From CAYSRJ01 sp964521865 (lineage in GTDB: Bacteria > Spirochaetota > B62-G9 > DRHN01): 64,000 nucleotides of DNA. Position 1 is the first letter of the stretch. Every line of letters starts with the position of its first letter. The notes beneath the pieces are model-generated. The model saw nothing but the letters and a program-made list of their open reading frames with translations. It was not told where the DNA came from and did not search any database. The stretch lies in contig CAZFTJ010000001.1 of assembly GCA_964521865.1 (NCBI GenBank), positions 398,487 through 462,486 on the forward strand, read 5' to 3'. Shown piece by piece: positions 35,886-44,476 of this stretch. The translations under genes were made by a program, and so were the position numbers.

Positions 35886-36455
35886 ATGGTGGTCGGGATT
35901 ACCGGAAACTACTGTTCGGGAAAAGACCTCGCATGCAAGGTCTTCGAGCGGGCGGGATTTCATGTAATAGATGTGGACGGAGTCGGTCATGAAGCGCTTG
36001 CCGTAAAAACCGGCGAGATTGCCGAAGCATTCGGAAAAGGCGTGATCAAAAACGGTAAAATCGACAGAAAGAAGCTCGGAGCGATTGTTTTCAGCGATGT
36101 GAAGCAGAAGGAGGTTCTCGAGCGCATCGTGCATCCGTGGATGATCGGGAAAGTCAGGGAAAGGGTGCGTGCATATGAAAACTGTGTAATAAACGCCGCA
36201 CTGCTTGTCGAAATGTGCCTGTTTCCTCTGTGCGATTATGTTATTGCCGTTGATACGAAATGGGACATTGCCGTGAAGCGTGCCGTGAACAGGGAAGGGC
36301 TCACTCCCGAGGAGGCCCGAATGCGGCTTCGGGCGCAAAAGCCTTTAAAGGGAAAATTACATTTTGTCGATATAGTAATTGATAACAGCACAACCGTCCA
36401 GGAATTTGAAGCTCGCGTGAGAGCTGTTGTCGAAAACTTGATGCACAGGACCTGA
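35886..36455 (+). CDS. coaE: Dephospho-CoA kinase
   Basis: Last step of coenzyme A synthesis. P-loop GITGNYCSGKDLACKVF is a diverged form of the usual GxxGSGKS motif; the CoA-site features HPWMIGKVRERVRAY, ALLVEMCLFPLCDYVIAVD and DIVIDNS are present. ATG 35886, one base after the polA stop, has GGAGG about eight bases ahead and gives 189 residues; the open frame before it overlaps polA. Context polA-coaE is common in bacteria. Confidence 0.85.
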   Translation: MVVGITGNYCSGKDLACKVFERAGFHVIDVDGVGHEALAVKTGEIAEAFGKGVIKNGKIDRKKLGAIVFSDVKQKEVLERIVHPWMIGKVRERVRAYENCVINAALLVEMCLFPLCDYVIAVDTKWDIAVKRAVNREGLTPEEARMRLRAQKPLKGKLHFVDIVIDNSTTVQEFEARVRAVVENLMHRT

Positions 36456-36457
36456 GA

Positions 36458-37165
36458 ATGGAAGAGGGGAAGGACAGAGGAAAAGAATACTATCAGGTAA
36501 ACCTCGACACAGGGAGAATTTTCTGGATAGCCTTCATCCTCGGCCTTATTATAATCGGCATTTTTATTTTCGGGTTTCTGATCGGAGGCACGGATGGTAA
36601 AACAGAGCTTCTCAACATGGTAAAGTCGGGCGTATTCAAGAAAGAGAAACCGGCTGAAACAACCCAGAAAAAGGACGAGCTTGAAGCGCTCGGCCTGGCC
36701 GATAATAATCTCGAAACTGAAACCCGCTATATAGACGTTACAAGTCTTGAAAAGGCGGCAAAAGAGGGAGATAAGATCGCAAAGGTTCAGCCCGAGAAAC
36801 CGGAGGCTGTACAGGGCAGACAGCCGGAGCCGATATCCCGGGCGCCTGAAACCAGCGTGAAAACCCGGGTAAAAAAGGTTTCTCCCGGCGTCTCTCAAAA
36901 AAAGGTGCGGCGCACTGCTGTATCAGGAGACTACTACATACAAACCGCGTCCTTTATAAAAAAAGAGAATGCGGAGCGTTTTGCATCGCTTCTCGAAAAG
37001 AATCTCTACAAGGTCACCATCGAGAAGGCGGTTGTGAAAGACAACACTTATTACAGGGTACACGTGGGCCCCTTTGAAACAAAGAGTGTGGCCGTCAATA
37101 CAATGACTGCAATGAAGAGAAGATTCGACCTCAACGAGCCCTTTGTGCTCAAAAAAAAGTCATAG
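36458..37165 (+). CDS. Membrane-anchored SPOR-domain protein
   Basis: 235 residues. One membrane segment (about 24-46, FWIAFILGLIIIGIFIFGFL) follows a short cytoplasmic start, then a Lys/Glu/Pro-rich periplasmic linker, then a C-terminal SPOR domain (GDYYIQTASFIKKENAERFASLLEK, then YRVHVGPFETKSVA). SPOR domains bind denuded septal peptidoglycan, so a role at the division site or wall is likely. It starts two bases after the coaE stop, so co-translated. Confidence 0.85.
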   Translation: MEEGKDRGKEYYQVNLDTGRIFWIAFILGLIIIGIFIFGFLIGGTDGKTELLNMVKSGVFKKEKPAETTQKKDELEALGLADNNLETETRYIDVTSLEKAAKEGDKIAKVQPEKPEAVQGRQPEPISRAPETSVKTRVKKVSPGVSQKKVRRTAVSGDYYIQTASFIKKENAERFASLLEKNLYKVTIEKAVVKDNTYYRVHVGPFETKSVAVNTMTAMKRRFDLNEPFVLKKKS

Positions 37166-37409
37166 CAGGGCTGAAGACCGTAGTCCGCCACCTGTAGAAC
37201 GGACACGGCCGAAAGTCGAAGGTCGGATGCACGAAGTGTGAGAAGCCCCCCGGAGGCAGTAAACGTACCTCAATACTGCCGGACGATAAACCATCACCGC
37301 TCATATCCTTTTATTATTGCTGACACCGACATTCTACAGTGCTATCTTTTATCAAAACGGGAATCCTGTTTCATATTTTCCGAAGTGAAATGAAGAACAG
37401 GAAGAACAG
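37166..37409 (+). other. Intergenic region upstream of lipA
   Basis: A 244-base gap. GGAAGAACAG immediately before lipA may serve as its ribosome site. The first ~110 bases are GC-rich with several small inverted repeats (for example around CCGAAAGTCGAAGGTCGG), but they match no riboswitch or RNA I recognise. Confidence 0.3.
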
Positions 37410-38312
37410 ATGGAAGAAAAGATCGCAAATTTAAGAAAACCGCCTTGGCTTCGAAAGAAAATTGACCATTCACAGGAGATCCGGGAGGTGAAGACCATAC
37501 TCGGCAACTGCGACCTCAATACGGTATGCAAGAGCGCACGCTGTCCGAATCTATCGGAGTGCTTTCACAATAAAAGGGCGACGTTTCTTATACTGGGAAA
37601 CATCTGTACCAGAAACTGCCGATTCTGCTCCATTGACAAGACGAAAGGCGTCCGGCTGCCTCCTCCGGATGAAACCGAGCCCAGGAGGCTGGTCGATGCG
37701 GTCGGGGCGCTCGGACTGCGGTACGTGGTAATTACCTCGGTAACACGGGACGATCTTGCAGACGGGGGTGCGAGCCAGTTCGCGGATACGGTGAAACTGC
37801 TTCGGGCGTACAACCCGTACATTAAAATTGAAGTGTTGACGCCGGATTTTCGCGGCAACAGGGATGCAATCGATACGGTCGCCGAATCGGGGCCTGATGT
37901 ATTCAATCACAATGTCGAGACTGTTCCCAGGCTGTATGCACGCATAAGACCGGGCGCCGACTACATACGGTCTGTGGAATTTCTCGCCTATATACACCAG
38001 AAATACCCCTCCATCTATTTGAAATCCGGTCTTATGGTGGGTCTGGGAGAGACGGAAGGAGAGATTATTGAGGTTCTTTCAGATCTTCGGGCCGCCGGGT
38101 GTTCAGCAGTTACTGTAGGCCAGTATCTCCGTCCGGGCACGGATAATGCTCCGGTCGTCGAGTATGTACGGCCCGAAACCTTTTCCTTTTACAGGAAGCA
38201 GGCAAAAAAGATGGGTTTTTCATACATCGCTTCAGGCCCCTATGTGAGAAGCTCCTATATGGCGCACAAGGGCTATAACTCCCTCGTACGTAATGAGGAA
38301 GGCAGCGGCTGA
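37410..38312 (+). CDS. lipA: Lipoyl synthase
   Basis: Radical SAM enzyme that inserts two sulfurs into octanoylated lipoyl domains. Both cluster motifs are present: the auxiliary cluster CKSARCPNLSEC (about 40-51) and the radical SAM CTRNCRFC (about 66-73). The C-terminal RSSYMAHKGY carries the Ser that ligates the auxiliary cluster. 300 residues, full length. It links functionally to the E1 dehydrogenase at the window's left edge. Confidence 0.96.
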   Translation: MEEKIANLRKPPWLRKKIDHSQEIREVKTILGNCDLNTVCKSARCPNLSECFHNKRATFLILGNICTRNCRFCSIDKTKGVRLPPPDETEPRRLVDAVGALGLRYVVITSVTRDDLADGGASQFADTVKLLRAYNPYIKIEVLTPDFRGNRDAIDTVAESGPDVFNHNVETVPRLYARIRPGADYIRSVEFLAYIHQKYPSIYLKSGLMVGLGETEGEIIEVLSDLRAAGCSAVTVGQYLRPGTDNAPVVEYVRPETFSFYRKQAKKMGFSYIASGPYVRSSYMAHKGYNSLVRNEEGSG

Positions 38313-38407
38313 GTTTAAAATATTGCATTATCTCGGAACAGGTTCTATACTTAGGGTATCGAACCGTGCTGCAATTCAAAATTTTGAAAGACCGCAGTAC
38401 TATTGTG

Positions 38408-38434
38408 TTATCCGGACACTTCGCGTCCGGATAA
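38408..38434. repeat. Dispersed palindromic element, family A, copy 2
   Basis: Perfect 10-bp arms TTATCCGGAC / GTCCGGATAA around a seven-base centre. With the flanking G it shares GTTATCCGGA and GCGTCCGGATAA with the element at 17933-17961. Confidence 0.65.
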
Positions 38435-38545
38435 TGCCGCGGGCGAGCGGCATGATTTTACAGCCTGTTTGCGCCGAAAAAGAGCGGCTTTGTGCTCGAA
38501 GGGCCATGAGGGGGCTCTATCCCGTATTATTTTGGAAAATAATAT

Positions 38546-38573
38546 TAAAAAAATGTAAACCAATGACCGATAA
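38546..38573 (+). promoter_or_regulatory. Sigma-28 (FliA)-like promoter upstream of flaA
   Basis: TAAA at 38546-38549 and ACCGATAA at 38566-38573, spacer 16. The flagellar sigma-28 consensus is TAAA-N15-GCCGATAA, so seven of eight -10 positions match and spacing is off by one. 121 bases upstream of the flaA start. Confidence 0.5.
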
Positions 38574-38694
38574 ATAGAGAAGCGGGAAGTGTCTACAATC
38601 GGGGACAGCATATTCTGCCGGACATGAAGCGCTGGTTTTACCGGAAACCAGAGAGATTTTTATCAGACTTATCTCTTAGAAAAGGAGAATACGA

Positions 38695-39405
38695 ATGAAG
38701 CCCAGATTCTTCGTAATAGGTTTACTACTCCTTGCTTTCAGCATACCCACTCTTTCAAGCGCCCAATTTCTCGGATATACCTTCGGGCAGCGATTCAAAA
38801 TGGAGGACATACGGAGTATTGTGCTGGACGATTTCGAAAACAACGAAAAAAACTGGAAGGCAAGCGCATCCCGATTTACGGCCAAAGATTTTCCTGTTTT
38901 GAAAACCGGCATTGAAGGATCTCCGATCGCCCTTGAAGGCGGTTCCGAGGAAACGCAAAACAAGTATGTGCTCGGTGTGCGTTCAGCGTTTACCCGAAAG
39001 GGTTACAACAGCGTGTGGATCTATCCGGAAAAAGAGATAGTGATCCCCGGCCATGTAAAAAAGCTGGATGTATGGGTCTGGGGTGCAAACTATTACTATA
39101 ACCTCGAGGTTCATATCAGGGATTACAGAGGCATCGTACATAAACTTTCCATGGGTAGTCTTCATTTTATGGGCTGGAGGAATCTCAGTGTAGAAATACC
39201 TGCACAGATACCTCAGTACGTCAGGTATCTTCCGATGGAAAAACCGTTAAGCCTTGTGCGATTTGTAATATGGACCGAACCGGCAGAGCGTGTTGACAGC
39301 TACATATGCTACTTTGATCATCTCAAGGTCCTTACCGACATGTACAGAGAACGGTTTGACGGAGACGTGCTTGCCGACAAAAGCAAAGACATATGGGGCG
39401 AGTAG
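38695..39405 (+). CDS. flaA: Flagellar filament outer-layer (sheath) protein FlaA, copy 1
   Basis: Spirochaete periplasmic flagellar sheath protein. A signal peptide (MKPRFFVIGLLLLAF, cleavage after SSAQ near residue 24) is followed by the FlaA body: VLDDFENNEKNWKAS, KYVLGVRSAFTRKGYNSVWIYP, WGANYYYNLEVHIRDYRG, GWRNLSVEIP and IWTEPAERVDSYICYFDHLKVLTD. 236 residues. AAAAGGAG stands about seven bases before ATG 38695. Preceded by a sigma-28-like promoter, followed 60 bases on by a second flaA. Confidence 0.88.
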   Translation: MKPRFFVIGLLLLAFSIPTLSSAQFLGYTFGQRFKMEDIRSIVLDDFENNEKNWKASASRFTAKDFPVLKTGIEGSPIALEGGSEETQNKYVLGVRSAFTRKGYNSVWIYPEKEIVIPGHVKKLDVWVWGANYYYNLEVHIRDYRGIVHKLSMGSLHFMGWRNLSVEIPAQIPQYVRYLPMEKPLSLVRFVIWTEPAERVDSYICYFDHLKVLTDMYRERFDGDVLADKSKDIWGE

Positions 39406-39465
39406 TACGGCAGGCGATTTTATTGGAGTACGATTCATTTATCAAGTTAAAAGGAGACAGCGTAA

Positions 39466-40164
39466 ATGACTAGGCTCGTTTTTATACCCATTTGTGCACT
39501 GGCAATACTGCTCTTTCCGACGGTACTCTTTGCGCAGGAGCAGGATATTGAAAACCTTCAAATCGGCATTGAAACTGCGGGTCAGCTCCTTGCAGATATA
39601 CCTGTCACTCATTTTGAAGATGCCGACACCTGGTCTGCGACTATGCCTCTGGATCAAGGCGTCATTTTATCCATGAAAAGAAAAGGACGTCCCCTCGAAG
39701 TGCCTGAGATTGATCCCAAAGACGGAACTGAAAGTGAGTATGTTCTCGGAGTAAAGGTTGCTTTCACCCAGAGAGGTTATGCCCGGTTTACCATGAGCCC
39801 GACCAAGCCTATTAAGATTCCCGGAATCACAAAGGCTGTCAGTGTCTGGGTCTGCGGACGGAGCTTCAGGCACAGGCTGTCTCTCCACCTGCTCGACTAC
39901 CGAGGGAATCCTATGATTCTGGATATGGGTCTGCTTGACTTTGTGGGATGGAAGAAACTGATAATTGCAGTACCGACCACAATCGAGCAGCACAACTATC
40001 ATAATACGGAGTGGCGGGGCATCAGCATAAGCGGTTTCAGCATAGAAACCGACCCGGAAGAAAGTTACGGCACCTACTACGTGTACTTCGATGAATTACG
40101 GGCCATTGCCGACGTTTACAGCGAAGAGCACAGGGACGAAGATGATATGCAGGACGCCTGGTAA
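39466..40164 (+). CDS. Flagellar filament outer-layer (sheath) protein FlaA, copy 2
   Basis: Paralogue of the preceding gene. Signal peptide with cleavage after VLFAQ near residue 24; then HFEDADTWSATM, EYVLGVKVAFTQRGYARFTMSP, CGRSFRHRLSLHLLDYRGNP, FVGWKKLIIAVP and YGTYYVYFDELRAIADVY align with copy 1 in order. 232 residues with a strongly acidic C-terminus. AAAGGAG is about eight bases before ATG 39466. It probably shares the copy 1 transcript and ends at the terminator downstream. Confidence 0.85.
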   Translation: MTRLVFIPICALAILLFPTVLFAQEQDIENLQIGIETAGQLLADIPVTHFEDADTWSATMPLDQGVILSMKRKGRPLEVPEIDPKDGTESEYVLGVKVAFTQRGYARFTMSPTKPIKIPGITKAVSVWVCGRSFRHRLSLHLLDYRGNPMILDMGLLDFVGWKKLIIAVPTTIEQHNYHNTEWRGISISGFSIETDPEESYGTYYVYFDELRAIADVYSEEHRDEDDMQDAW

Positions 40165-40204
40165 GAAGTAGGGCCGTACTGCTCCTTTACAGAATGAAAA
40201 TGCA

Positions 40205-40246
40205 AATAATCTCTATTCGTTTTTACGGGTAGAGATTATTTTTATA
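40205..40246 (+). terminator. Rho-independent terminator of the flaA pair
   Basis: Perfect 11-bp stem AATAATCTCTA / TAGAGATTATT with a 14-base loop, followed by TTTATAT. AT-rich but long. Confidence 0.75.
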
Positions 40247-40258
40247 TGGGTCGCTTTG

Positions 40259-41017
40259 ATGAGAAGAGTACGCGATATATTAAAAGAGATTGAGGATAAG
40301 AAGCTACTTTTGAAGCAGCTCGAAGGTGTGTACAAAACATCCATCAACAGCGCGCAGAAAAAGAGGGTCTTGAGAGAAATCCGTGACATAAAGATAACAT
40401 TGAGAAATTTGAAAACGGTTCTCGATTTTCATCGGGGCCTTGAAGGTGCCGGAGAAGAACACCCGGGTGGCGAGGAACGGATTTTTTCGATTCTGAGTAT
40501 AATAAAGGTACGAAAATTCAGCGAGTTGTCCAGGGATAAGGAGATAGACGCGGTCATCTCCTATGCCGATTTCTTCGAAAAGAATTACCTTCCTATACTG
40601 AGTGAGTATTATATAAAACTGGATTATAATAATTCTTTAAAGAGAGATACCTTTTATCCCCGGTATATGGAGTTGAAAAAGTTGCTGAAAGAGTACAGCT
40701 ATGAAATCGAGGTGCATACCAGAACGGAGTATGACTCCATTGCATCCTATAAGGACAAATCCAATGTGTACAAAATCAGACATCGGTATCTCCTCTCTCT
40801 CGACGCCTATTTCAAGGATTTGAAAGCTTTTTCTGAAACTCTGATAGGTAATTATATGAGCGGCGGGTCCATTATCATGAACCCCCTCGATCGAATAAGC
40901 TTGAGTGAGTTTGAAAACGACAGGAGGCTTGACGGCTATACGGTTATCGATGCTCTGTCTGAGATGTATTCGTTCTATGATGAATTTACCCGCTTTCTGG
41001 GGATGCCGAAGATATAG
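40259..41017 (+). CDS. Helical protein of unknown function
   Basis: I do not recognise this 252-residue protein. It is cytosolic (no signal peptide or membrane segment), Lys/Glu/Tyr-rich and mostly helical, with a likely N-terminal coiled coil (ILKEIEDKKLLLKQLEGV up to about residue 60). Its ATG lies 13 bases past the flaA terminator, in a weak ribosome-site context; TTG one codon earlier is an alternative. Location between the flaA pair and the bactofilin gene hints at cell-shape or motility, but nothing in the sequence confirms it. Confidence 0.7.
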   Translation: MRRVRDILKEIEDKKLLLKQLEGVYKTSINSAQKKRVLREIRDIKITLRNLKTVLDFHRGLEGAGEEHPGGEERIFSILSIIKVRKFSELSRDKEIDAVISYADFFEKNYLPILSEYYIKLDYNNSLKRDTFYPRYMELKKLLKEYSYEIEVHTRTEYDSIASYKDKSNVYKIRHRYLLSLDAYFKDLKAFSETLIGNYMSGGSIIMNPLDRISLSEFENDRRLDGYTVIDALSEMYSFYDEFTRFLGMPKI

Positions 41018-41039
41018 GGGGGTGAGGCGGCTGCCGCGG

Positions 41040-41117
41040 GCCGGATGCATGAATGAGAGGGTTAACAGCGGGGCAAGCCGGATGCATGAATGAGAGGATT
41101 AACAGCGGGGCAAGCCG
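41040..41117. repeat. Two tandem copies of a 37-bp intergenic repeat
   Basis: Units at 41040-41076 and 41077-41113 start GCCGGATGCATGAATGAGAG and differ at one base; the first four bases of a third unit follow. Located between the helical protein and bactofilin genes. ATGCAT is central in each unit. Confidence 0.8.
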
Positions 41118-41190
41118 ACGGGCAGCCGAATGCCGGGAAGAAACTTTTTGAAGTTGCTTAAATGCGTAAAAAATGCTGAGGATATAAACA

Positions 41191-41580
41191 ATGGCAAATG
41201 TACAGCTTGGCGAAGAAACAAACAGCACAATAGGCCCCAGTTCCCATTTCGAGGGACGGTTTGCCGTTAAGGGCGCATTGAGAATTGACGGCAAGTTTGA
41301 AGGTGAAGCGCTTATCGTTGATAAGGTGTTTATCGGGCCGAAAGGCAAGGTTAAAACCAATATTCAGGCGTCGAATGTGGTCGTTGAGGGTATTCTTATC
41401 GGAAATATTACAGCCTCAAACCGTGTCCTGCTTCTTCCGACAAGCAGAATACTCGGGGATATACAGACGCCCGAGCTTATCATTCAAAACGGTACCATTC
41501 TAAAGGGGCGGTGCACGATAAGCCACGACTCCGCACAGGATGCAAAGGAACTGATAGATTCGCTGTATGAGCAGGATTGA
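41191..41580 (+). CDS. Bactofilin (polymer-forming cytoskeletal protein)
   Basis: 129 residues of right-handed beta-helix type (DUF583): SSHFEGRFAVKGALRIDGKFEGEA, VFIGPKGKVKTNIQASNVVVEGILIGNITAS and VLLLPTSRILGDIQTPELIIQNG show the regular hydrophobic repeat. Short polar tails at both ends are typical. Bactofilins form membrane-associated filaments that help position cell-wall or polar machinery, and in spirochaetes affect cell shape. Converges with the TPR gene. Confidence 0.92.
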   Translation: MANVQLGEETNSTIGPSSHFEGRFAVKGALRIDGKFEGEALIVDKVFIGPKGKVKTNIQASNVVVEGILIGNITASNRVLLLPTSRILGDIQTPELIIQNGTILKGRCTISHDSAQDAKELIDSLYEQD

Positions 41581-41603
41581 TTACGGGTCGTACATTTTTA
41601 AGC

Positions 41604-43283
41604 CTATTCGACCTCACTGCCCTGGGATAGATAAAAAACTGTTGCAGCTGCTGCAATAAGGATATTTATAATAGTGGTATATACGAGAAGATTCATATTT
41701 TTGAACAAATACCGGGTAAGGTATCTGTGTGTGTAGATAAGCACGTTATTTGCCTCTATGTACATATAATGAAGCAGGTACGAGAGCAGCGGTACCGAGG
41801 CGATGAATATGATGATTTTGGAAAAAGGCGGGAATTCGTATATCGATCGCTTCGACCATGCAATGCCTCCCATAACAAGTGACAGAACGTAAATCGAGAA
41901 GAAGATCGCGAGTTTTTTGGAAAGGTAGGTATATCTGCTCTCGACATTCATACCGCTTTTTTTAAGCTGTTGGGTGAGTGTAAGGCGCTCGTACACCGTA
42001 AGCTGGTTTTCAAGGTGCGGGCTGTCCGAAAAGTAGAGCAGGTATCCGGGATTCACGACCGGATAGATGTAATAGCGATCCTCGTCCCTCTCGTCAACCT
42101 TCCTGAAACCCATGCGGTTTTTAAGCCTGATCTTATCTCCCATCCATTTGCCGTACTTCCACGTCGCCTCCGTAATCGACCCGCCGGTGTCTCTGTATCT
42201 GTGTATATTGTAGAAGTAAAACGTACCGTTGTATGGGATGATGCGTTCCACAACGGTAAGTGCGCCTCGTGCGTCCAGAAACAGTATATGGTCGAAGGAC
42301 GGCAGCCATTCATACTCTTTGAGCTCATCTATCCGAAAATCGATCTTTGCCAGCTTTTCTTCGGTCTCCTCCAGATAGAGCCTGAGATCATACAGCCCCG
42401 GGTATTTTTTTGTTAGAGTGTGAAATATATCATGCGCTTCATAGTATTCACCTTTATCAAGATGCTGCAGAGCCTTTTCTTTCTGAGCAATCAGCCATGC
42501 AGCATCCTTCTCGTTTCTTGTAAGCGATCCGAGAAGACCTCGAACCCTCTCCCGTGTCATTTCGTACAGTTCTTTAATCTCTCTGTTGTCTTTATGCAGC
42601 GAAAGCGCCCTTTCCAGGTAATAGAGCGCTTCGTAGTAGTTTCCTTTTTCGTATTCCGCCTTTCCTCTCGTATAAAAAGATGCAGGTACGCCGCTCTCTT
42701 TTTCAACTTTCGAAACAGCCGTCTCCTTTTTTCCGAACAGGTACACAGCGTCGAGGATGTTGTCGTACAGCTTGTTTACATCTTCGTCATTTTTCTCATA
42801 CTCCAGATAGATATCGAGTACATCAAGCGCCTTTTGAGGTTCGTTGTTCGCATATAGTTTTTTCGCGTATGCCAGCGAGCTGTGTATAACCCTGGAAGTG
42901 TACAGGGCTTTTTCCCAGTCCCTGTACAGTTTTGGAATAAAGAGAAACTCGGATAGCACCGCAATAAGTATAAATCCGAGAAGAACAATAAAGGAGGGCA
43001 CCGCGACAACCGAATACGCGAACGATTCGGACTGGAATGGGGAGAGTGTAAAAAAAATTGAAAATGCCGTTATAAAAATACAGATTATGATGGGAGGAAG
43101 CAGCTTCAGTGCCCGAATGAGGGCGATGCGCAGCACGATTCCGTTTCTCAGAGAGTGAATCGTGAGGTTAGGATCGGTTTCGGTCCGGTTGCTGTACACG
43201 TAAAGAACCAGAAAGACCAGTATGAATGCAACAATAAAACTGATGATCAGAAACGAGAGTGTTGATTTAACGATTTTGTTCAT
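41604..43283 (-). CDS. Membrane protein with TPR-like repeats
   Basis: 559 residues, not recognised by name. Three hydrophobic N-terminal segments (about 8-30, 58-78, 88-112) precede tetratricopeptide-like helical repeats (about 135-330, e.g. GKAEYEKGNYYEALYYLERALSLHKDN and KGEYYEAHDIFHTLTKKYP). A beta-rich region of about 120 residues with several Tyr follows, and three more membrane segments (about 455-555) end the chain. It starts nine bases after the stop of the next upstream gene, so the two are an operon. Function unknown; probably an envelope protein specific to this lineage. Confidence 0.75.
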   Translation of the reverse strand: MNKIVKSTLSFLIISFIVAFILVFLVLYVYSNRTETDPNLTIHSLRNGIVLRIALIRALKLLPPIIICIFITAFSIFFTLSPFQSESFAYSVVAVPSFIVLLGFILIAVLSEFLFIPKLYRDWEKALYTSRVIHSSLAYAKKLYANNEPQKALDVLDIYLEYEKNDEDVNKLYDNILDAVYLFGKKETAVSKVEKESGVPASFYTRGKAEYEKGNYYEALYYLERALSLHKDNREIKELYEMTRERVRGLLGSLTRNEKDAAWLIAQKEKALQHLDKGEYYEAHDIFHTLTKKYPGLYDLRLYLEETEEKLAKIDFRIDELKEYEWLPSFDHILFLDARGALTVVERIIPYNGTFYFYNIHRYRDTGGSITEATWKYGKWMGDKIRLKNRMGFRKVDERDEDRYYIYPVVNPGYLLYFSDSPHLENQLTVYERLTLTQQLKKSGMNVESRYTYLSKKLAIFFSIYVLSLVMGGIAWSKRSIYEFPPFSKIIIFIASVPLLSYLLHYMYIEANNVLIYTHRYLTRYLFKNMNLLVYTTIINILIAAAATVFYLSQGSEVE

Positions 43284-43292
43284 GGGTTATAC

Positions 43293-44306
43293 TTATACTC
43301 TCCTTGTTCGTCCCCCTGCTTTTACGAGTATATCCAGAATAAGTCCAATGATGCAAAACACGAGCGCAGGGAAAAGGTAGGAATACTTGCCCATAAAAGA
43401 AGGCCCCGGAGAGATTTTTTTCAGAATTTTAAAGACAAATCCGTAAAAATACGGCAGAGCTGCGATCACCAGGAAAACACCGGCAGCCCCGGAGAATCCC
43501 CAGCCCCTGTCGTTGAATCCGTAGGAGAGAGGAATAGAAATGAGTAAAACAGAGAGAAAAAGGGCGCCTGCAAGTATAATCCCGTGTTGACGTTCAAGGC
43601 CCGATACTGCGTTTCTGAAAAAACCGTACACTTTCACTATCTGATTCCTGTAGGCGTATACGATTTTCAGTGACAGCAACCCATTGCCCGTTTTAAAACT
43701 GCTGAACGGTATGCTGATTTCACCGATCTGTGGATTGTCGCCTGCAACGATGCGTACGGTTCGAGCCTTTTCATCAATCCAGATATAATTTTTCCCCCTT
43801 TTCCCGACATACAGGCTGTTGATGTAGAAAAAGCGCCCGTCTTTTTTGTTGTACAGGTAAATGTGGTTGAGGTTTTTTATATATGGGTGTATATACACGA
43901 CCCGGTCTTCTATTTCGTTAAAAACGTCGCGTCTGAGAAATGTGTTGACTCCTATCTGAAGATCTTCGTTCTTGAGAAAGACAGGCATTTTTTCCGTCTG
44001 CGCAAAGTAGAGAAAGCTGCTCAGTATGCCCCCTGCAATAATCGCCGGTATATGCAGCAGCACCAGAGACCGAATCTTCATTTTGTCTATGAGGGATACG
44101 ACAACCAGTGTTGCAATCAAATAACTGATAAAGATCGAAGGGAGCAGGAGGTGTGACGAATACCGTATGATATTTCTGATTCCGATATTCCAGAGAGGTA
44201 TGCTGCTGTTGACAAGCGCAAAACAGGTGATGAAAAGTGTGACGGGGATTATGAGCACAATAGTATATGCAAATATCTTGAGAATCGTTTTACCGAGAAA
44301 TTTCAT
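43293..44306 (-). CDS. Integral membrane protein with LptF/LptG-like topology
   Basis: 337 residues: three N-terminal membrane segments, an extracytoplasmic beta-rich domain (about 105-230, containing VYIHPYIKNLNHIYLYNKKDG and YIWIDEKARTVRIVAG), then three C-terminal membrane segments. This 3-domain-3 layout is that of LptF/LptG permeases, but no clear sequence signature is visible, so the link is a topology argument only. First gene of the two-gene operon with the TPR membrane protein. Spirochaete-specific function possible. Confidence 0.65.
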   Translation of the reverse strand: MKFLGKTILKIFAYTIVLIIPVTLFITCFALVNSSIPLWNIGIRNIIRYSSHLLLPSIFISYLIATLVVVSLIDKMKIRSLVLLHIPAIIAGGILSSFLYFAQTEKMPVFLKNEDLQIGVNTFLRRDVFNEIEDRVVYIHPYIKNLNHIYLYNKKDGRFFYINSLYVGKRGKNYIWIDEKARTVRIVAGDNPQIGEISIPFSSFKTGNGLLSLKIVYAYRNQIVKVYGFFRNAVSGLERQHGIILAGALFLSVLLISIPLSYGFNDRGWGFSGAAGVFLVIAALPYFYGFVFKILKKISPGPSFMGKYSYLFPALVFCIIGLILDILVKAGGRTRRV

Positions 44307-44476
44307 GGAGATAGTGTACCATACCCTCTAATTAATACAACAGGCAAGTGAACTTATCATTTATAATATGTTCAGACCGATACGTGCCGTATGGTTTTTA
44401 TCTATAGCATGTAATAATGGGCAGCCGCACCCTGTTGAAAAATTCTCCGCTTTTCACGAAATAAAAAACCGTACGC

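Larger units (their letters stand above)
38313..38694 (+). other. 382-base lipA-flaA intergenic region
   Basis: Holds, in order, a dispersed palindrome (38408-38434), an adjacent perfect hairpin ATGCCGC/GCGGCAT with a six-base loop (38434-38453), a sigma-28-like promoter (38546-38573), a 7-bp hairpin CTGGTTT/AAACCAG (38632-38651) inside the presumed flaA leader, and the flaA ribosome site AAAAGGAG. A 94-codon frame crossing the hairpins is not credible as a gene. Confidence 0.6.

Noticed and set aside
37166..37409. Possible riboswitch upstream of lipA
   Set aside because: GC-rich with small inverted repeats, but the conserved cores of cobalamin, TPP, SAM and c-di-GMP riboswitches are absent.
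38293..38577. 94-codon plus-strand frame after lipA
   Set aside because: Passes through two hairpins and a promoter-like site; begins inside lipA and resembles no protein.
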